DNA from: an uncultured Alphaproteobacteria bacterium
GTDB lineage: Bacteria > Pseudomonadota > Alphaproteobacteria > Rhodobacterales > Rhodobacteraceae
Reading direction: 5' to 3'
Assembly: GCA_902537415.1 (NCBI GenBank)
Contig: CACBBC010000003.1
Coordinates: 1-64,000 of the forward strand
DNA: 64,000 nt
How positions within the stretch are numbered: position 1 is the first letter of the stretch; every line of letters begins with the position of its first letter. Under the pieces are notes generated by a model, which made no database searches, was not told where the DNA came from, and saw only the letters and a program-made list of their open reading frames with translations. This document shows, in pieces, positions 61,195 through 64,000 of the stretch. Both the position numbers and the translations under genes were made by a program.

Positions 61195-62319
61195 GTGAAA
61201 AAACTGCTATTCATAACAGGCACAAGAGCTGACTTTGGTAAACTTGAACCTTTAGCATCAAGCGCACAATCAGCAGGATTTGGCATTTATTTTTTTGTGA
61301 CTGGCATGCACCTTTTAGAGAAGTATGGACTTACGAGTATAGAAGTTTCAAGGATGAAGAACATCACAAGATTTGAATTTGTCAATCAGATGGAAGGAGA
61401 TCCACCGGAAAAAATCCTTTCTCAAACTATTACTGGAATTTCTGAATATGTAAGCCGCTTAAAACCTGATCTTGTTTTGATTCATGGCGATAGAATTGAA
61501 GCAGTTGCCGCCTCCCTCGTTTGTGCAACAAAGAATATAAGAAGCGCACACATCGAAGGAGGAGAAGTATCAGGAACTATAGATGAAGTTTATCGTCACT
61601 GTAATACAAAGTTATGCACAGTCCACTTTGTAAGTTCAAAATCAGCAAAAAAGCGCGTTACAAAACTTGGAGAGCATCCCGATAGAGTTTTTGTTCTGGG
61701 GTCTCCAGAACTTGATGCACATAAAGCAAGAAATTCAATTTCGCTAAATGAAGTCTTGAATTACTATGATATCGATTGGGATGACTATGGGATTTTTATT
61801 TTTCATTCAGTTACTTCAGAGTTAGATAGTTTAAAGAAAGAAATCCAATTTTGTTGTAATGCGTTAAAGAAAACAAAAAAGAACTTCGTAGTTATTGCGC
61901 CAAATAACGATCCAGGATGTGAGATAATTTTTAAGGAAATTGGAAAATTTCCTAAATCTAATTTCAAACAAATACCTTCGATGAGATTTGCATATTTTTC
62001 GACATTACTAAAACATTCTAAAGTTATTATAGGAAATAGTTCAGCGGGTGTTCGAGAAGCTCCTTTTCTTGGTGTTTCTTCAATAAACATCGGCTCTCGC
62101 CAATTTAAAAGGGGTGGAGCAAAAAGTATAAGAAACTTTGATGTTTTTAAAAACGGGCAACTTGATAAGCTAGTTCAAAAACAATGGGGCAAGCGCTTTG
62201 TGCCTGACCATAGTTTTGGGACCGGTCAATCTGCAAAAAAGTTTACAAAGATTTTAAACGAAAAAAAAATCTGGGAATTAAATTTACAGAAAACATTTTT
62301 TGAGACTTCTAGTCATTGA
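61195..62319 (+). CDS. neuC: UDP-N-acetylglucosamine 2-epimerase (hydrolysing, NeuC-like), GTG start
   Basis: KKLLFITGTRADFGKLEPL, VLIHGDRIEAVAAS, HIEGGEVSGTIDE, IGNSSAGVREAP. Confidence 0.92.
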   Translation: MKKLLFITGTRADFGKLEPLASSAQSAGFGIYFFVTGMHLLEKYGLTSIEVSRMKNITRFEFVNQMEGDPPEKILSQTITGISEYVSRLKPDLVLIHGDRIEAVAASLVCATKNIRSAHIEGGEVSGTIDEVYRHCNTKLCTVHFVSSKSAKKRVTKLGEHPDRVFVLGSPELDAHKARNSISLNEVLNYYDIDWDDYGIFIFHSVTSELDSLKKEIQFCCNALKKTKKNFVVIAPNNDPGCEIIFKEIGKFPKSNFKQIPSMRFAYFSTLLKHSKVIIGNSSAGVREAPFLGVSSINIGSRQFKRGGAKSIRNFDVFKNGQLDKLVQKQWGKRFVPDHSFGTGQSAKKFTKILNEKKIWELNLQKTFFETSSH

Positions 62320-63853
62320 GAAACCCCTGATTTAAACAAAAAATCTTGCTGGCTGCTAAAGTTGGCAAATATTGATGTGTTGAAACGAAATCTGGAAATA
62401 TCGAGGCGTCACAAACATAGAGATTGTTGGTCCCAAATACTTTAAAACTTTCATCAACTACTCCACTATTTTTATCGTTGCTCATCCTATTAGTTCCTAT
62501 CAGATGGTAACCAGAAAAGGTTTCTGATCCTATATTTTGCTCAATATCATCATTAATTAAATTCTTTCCACTTTTAGCAAAGCCTGCTTTTTTCAGGAGA
62601 TCAATACCGCTTCTAAAAGCTTTGTAAGCAAGCGCTCTATCAAATTTGTTTGACAAATAGTTTGGATCAATTTGTATATTATTTTTATTATCAAGAGAAA
62701 TCGAACCTTCAGATTTTGGAAAAACTTGAAAGCACCCTATTGAAGCTCGTTGGGCTTTTTGAAATTTAATACCTTTGGACGATAACAAGCTTCGTTCTTG
62801 TGTAAAATGCACCAAATGATACCTTACCAAGCTGTTTATATTAACTTTCTTATTAAAACTTGATTTATTCCAGGCAAGAGTGGCACCTGGACTTTTAAAG
62901 ATCGAATTCTTTGACCTTATGTACTTAAAAAATTCGTAAAATAATTTCAACCCACGTGTTTTTTGGTTAAGCGTATCGAACCCTATACAATCAAATTCAA
63001 TCCTGAAATTAGCATGGTCTTTCAAATGTTTTCCTACATGTTCTCGCCGAAATTTCATAGGGGTACCGGCTTTACAAACGTCCTTTGGGTCTCCAATCCC
63101 CGACCGCATAAGAATTAAAGGTGAGAATATTGTGCCTGCTGAAAGAATAATTTTTTTTGCATTAACAGTAATTTTGGCCTTAGTAACTAAATTTTCACAC
63201 TCAACACCTGAAGCATAGTTGTCTTTGAAAAAGATTTTAATCGCACGCGTATTTGCTAGCTTTTCAATGTTTTTGTGGTTTGCATTTTCATTAAAATCAT
63301 TAGAAAAGTTATATCTCTTTGATCCTTGAATATTAAGATGAATTTTTGCCCATCCCTCTACAAAATTATCTAAATCCGCAACCTCAGGAACTGCAATATT
63401 ATTGAGGGTTTTACAAAAAATATTTGTTAGTTCATCTGCATATCCATACTCTCTGTTATAAGAAAAATTTGGGTTCTGGTATATATGCTTTTTAACTCTC
63501 TGGAACATATTTTTTGGCCAAAAAGAAAAAACCTCCCTAAACCGTTTTTCAAAACCCAAGTATGAGACATTTCCATTGATTAAGCTTGAACCACCAAAAC
63601 CAATTCCCTGAAGAATAGGCAATTCTCTATCTTCTAAGCCAGATTGTTTCTTGGATATAAAGCTTAAACAGTGTTTATCATTTTGCAGTAATTTTCCTGA
63701 TAATAACGGTATTTTATTTAGATAGCTTTTACCCTCAGAGCATCCCTGCTCTATTAAACACACTTTATAACCTGACCTGCTTGCATTTTTTGCAATTTCA
63801 AGCCCAGCTGTTCCAGCGCCAACAACCGCTAAATCATATCTGTGGTGAGACAT
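62309..63853 (-). CDS. GMC-family oxidoreductase
   Basis: DLAVVGAGTAGLEIAKNASRSGYKVCLIEQG; GGSSLINGNV; SAGTIFSPLILMRSGIG; C-terminal NNLYVCDASIFPDFVSTHQYLPTLAASKIF. Confidence 0.92.
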   Translation of the reverse strand: MSHHRYDLAVVGAGTAGLEIAKNASRSGYKVCLIEQGCSEGKSYLNKIPLLSGKLLQNDKHCLSFISKKQSGLEDRELPILQGIGFGGSSLINGNVSYLGFEKRFREVFSFWPKNMFQRVKKHIYQNPNFSYNREYGYADELTNIFCKTLNNIAVPEVADLDNFVEGWAKIHLNIQGSKRYNFSNDFNENANHKNIEKLANTRAIKIFFKDNYASGVECENLVTKAKITVNAKKIILSAGTIFSPLILMRSGIGDPKDVCKAGTPMKFRREHVGKHLKDHANFRIEFDCIGFDTLNQKTRGLKLFYEFFKYIRSKNSIFKSPGATLAWNKSSFNKKVNINSLVRYHLVHFTQERSLLSSKGIKFQKAQRASIGCFQVFPKSEGSISLDNKNNIQIDPNYLSNKFDRALAYKAFRSGIDLLKKAGFAKSGKNLINDDIEQNIGSETFSGYHLIGTNRMSNDKNSGVVDESFKVFGTNNLYVCDASIFPDFVSTHQYLPTLAASKIFCLNQGFLND

Positions 63854-64000
63854 ACTCTATTTCCAAATTTTGCAACTCTTTTATCAACACTAATGCATCT
63901 TCAAACTCTTTTTGCGTGTCGATATCTATTGAGCGCTTAATTGAAAGAGGAAAAGCCAAGGTCTTGGCTGCAGGCATGAAGCCTTTTTCTTTCAGCATAG
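63834..64000 (-). CDS. neuA: CMP-nonulosonate cytidylyltransferase, C-terminal part (runs off window)
   Basis: Reads ...MLKEKGFMPAAKTLAFPLSIKRSIDIDTQKEFEDALVLIKELQNLEIEYVSPQI*; SIDIDTxxEFEDA is typical of NeuA C-termini; overlaps GMC start by 20 nt. Confidence 0.7.
   Translation of the reverse strand, partial: MLKEKGFMPAAKTLAFPLSIKRSIDIDTQKEFEDALVLIKELQNLEIEYVSPQI

Noticed and set aside
1-64000. CRISPR arrays, rRNA or tRNA genes
   Set aside because: No regularly spaced repeats and no recognisable rRNA or cloverleaf sequence seen by eye; a tRNAscan/Infernal run would be needed to exclude them fully.

Overview
The window looks like a low-GC alphaproteobacterial chromosome segment. The gene order rplM-rpsI...argC, ctaA-trmJ-icd-alaS-recA, rplU-rpmA-obgE-proB-proA and aroK/aroB next to xerD suggests a marine Rhodobacterales-like lineage; this is inference from order and protein motifs only. 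About 12-64 kb is mostly dense housekeeping sequence: ribosomal proteins, heme A synthase, icd, alaS, recA, guaB, an RND pump, shikimate genes, lipid A/ACP genes, proline synthesis, fatty-acid enzymes, and a nonulosonic (sialic-type) acid locus at the right edge. The accessory part is about 4.7-11.4 kb, between rpsI and argC. It holds a truncated integrase, decayed genes, structured intergenic DNA and a compact minus-strand operon of GST, HCCA-isomerase-like DsbA protein, two tandem ~95-aa paralogs with non-ATG starts, a 34-aa ORF and an NTF2-like protein. A third, fragmentary copy of the paralog lies 3 kb away. This operon is my best candidate for an undescribed system. Other points of interest are a pterin-binding/RamA-like/MTHFR cluster that may belong to a split methionine synthase, a cNMP-binding domain plus metallo-beta-lactamase pair, a GMC oxidoreductase coupled to neuA, a GC-rich terminator with a possible sRNA, and several small ORFs missing from the ORF track. 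I saw no rRNA, tRNA, CRISPR array or intact transposase. All family calls were made by eye without database searches.
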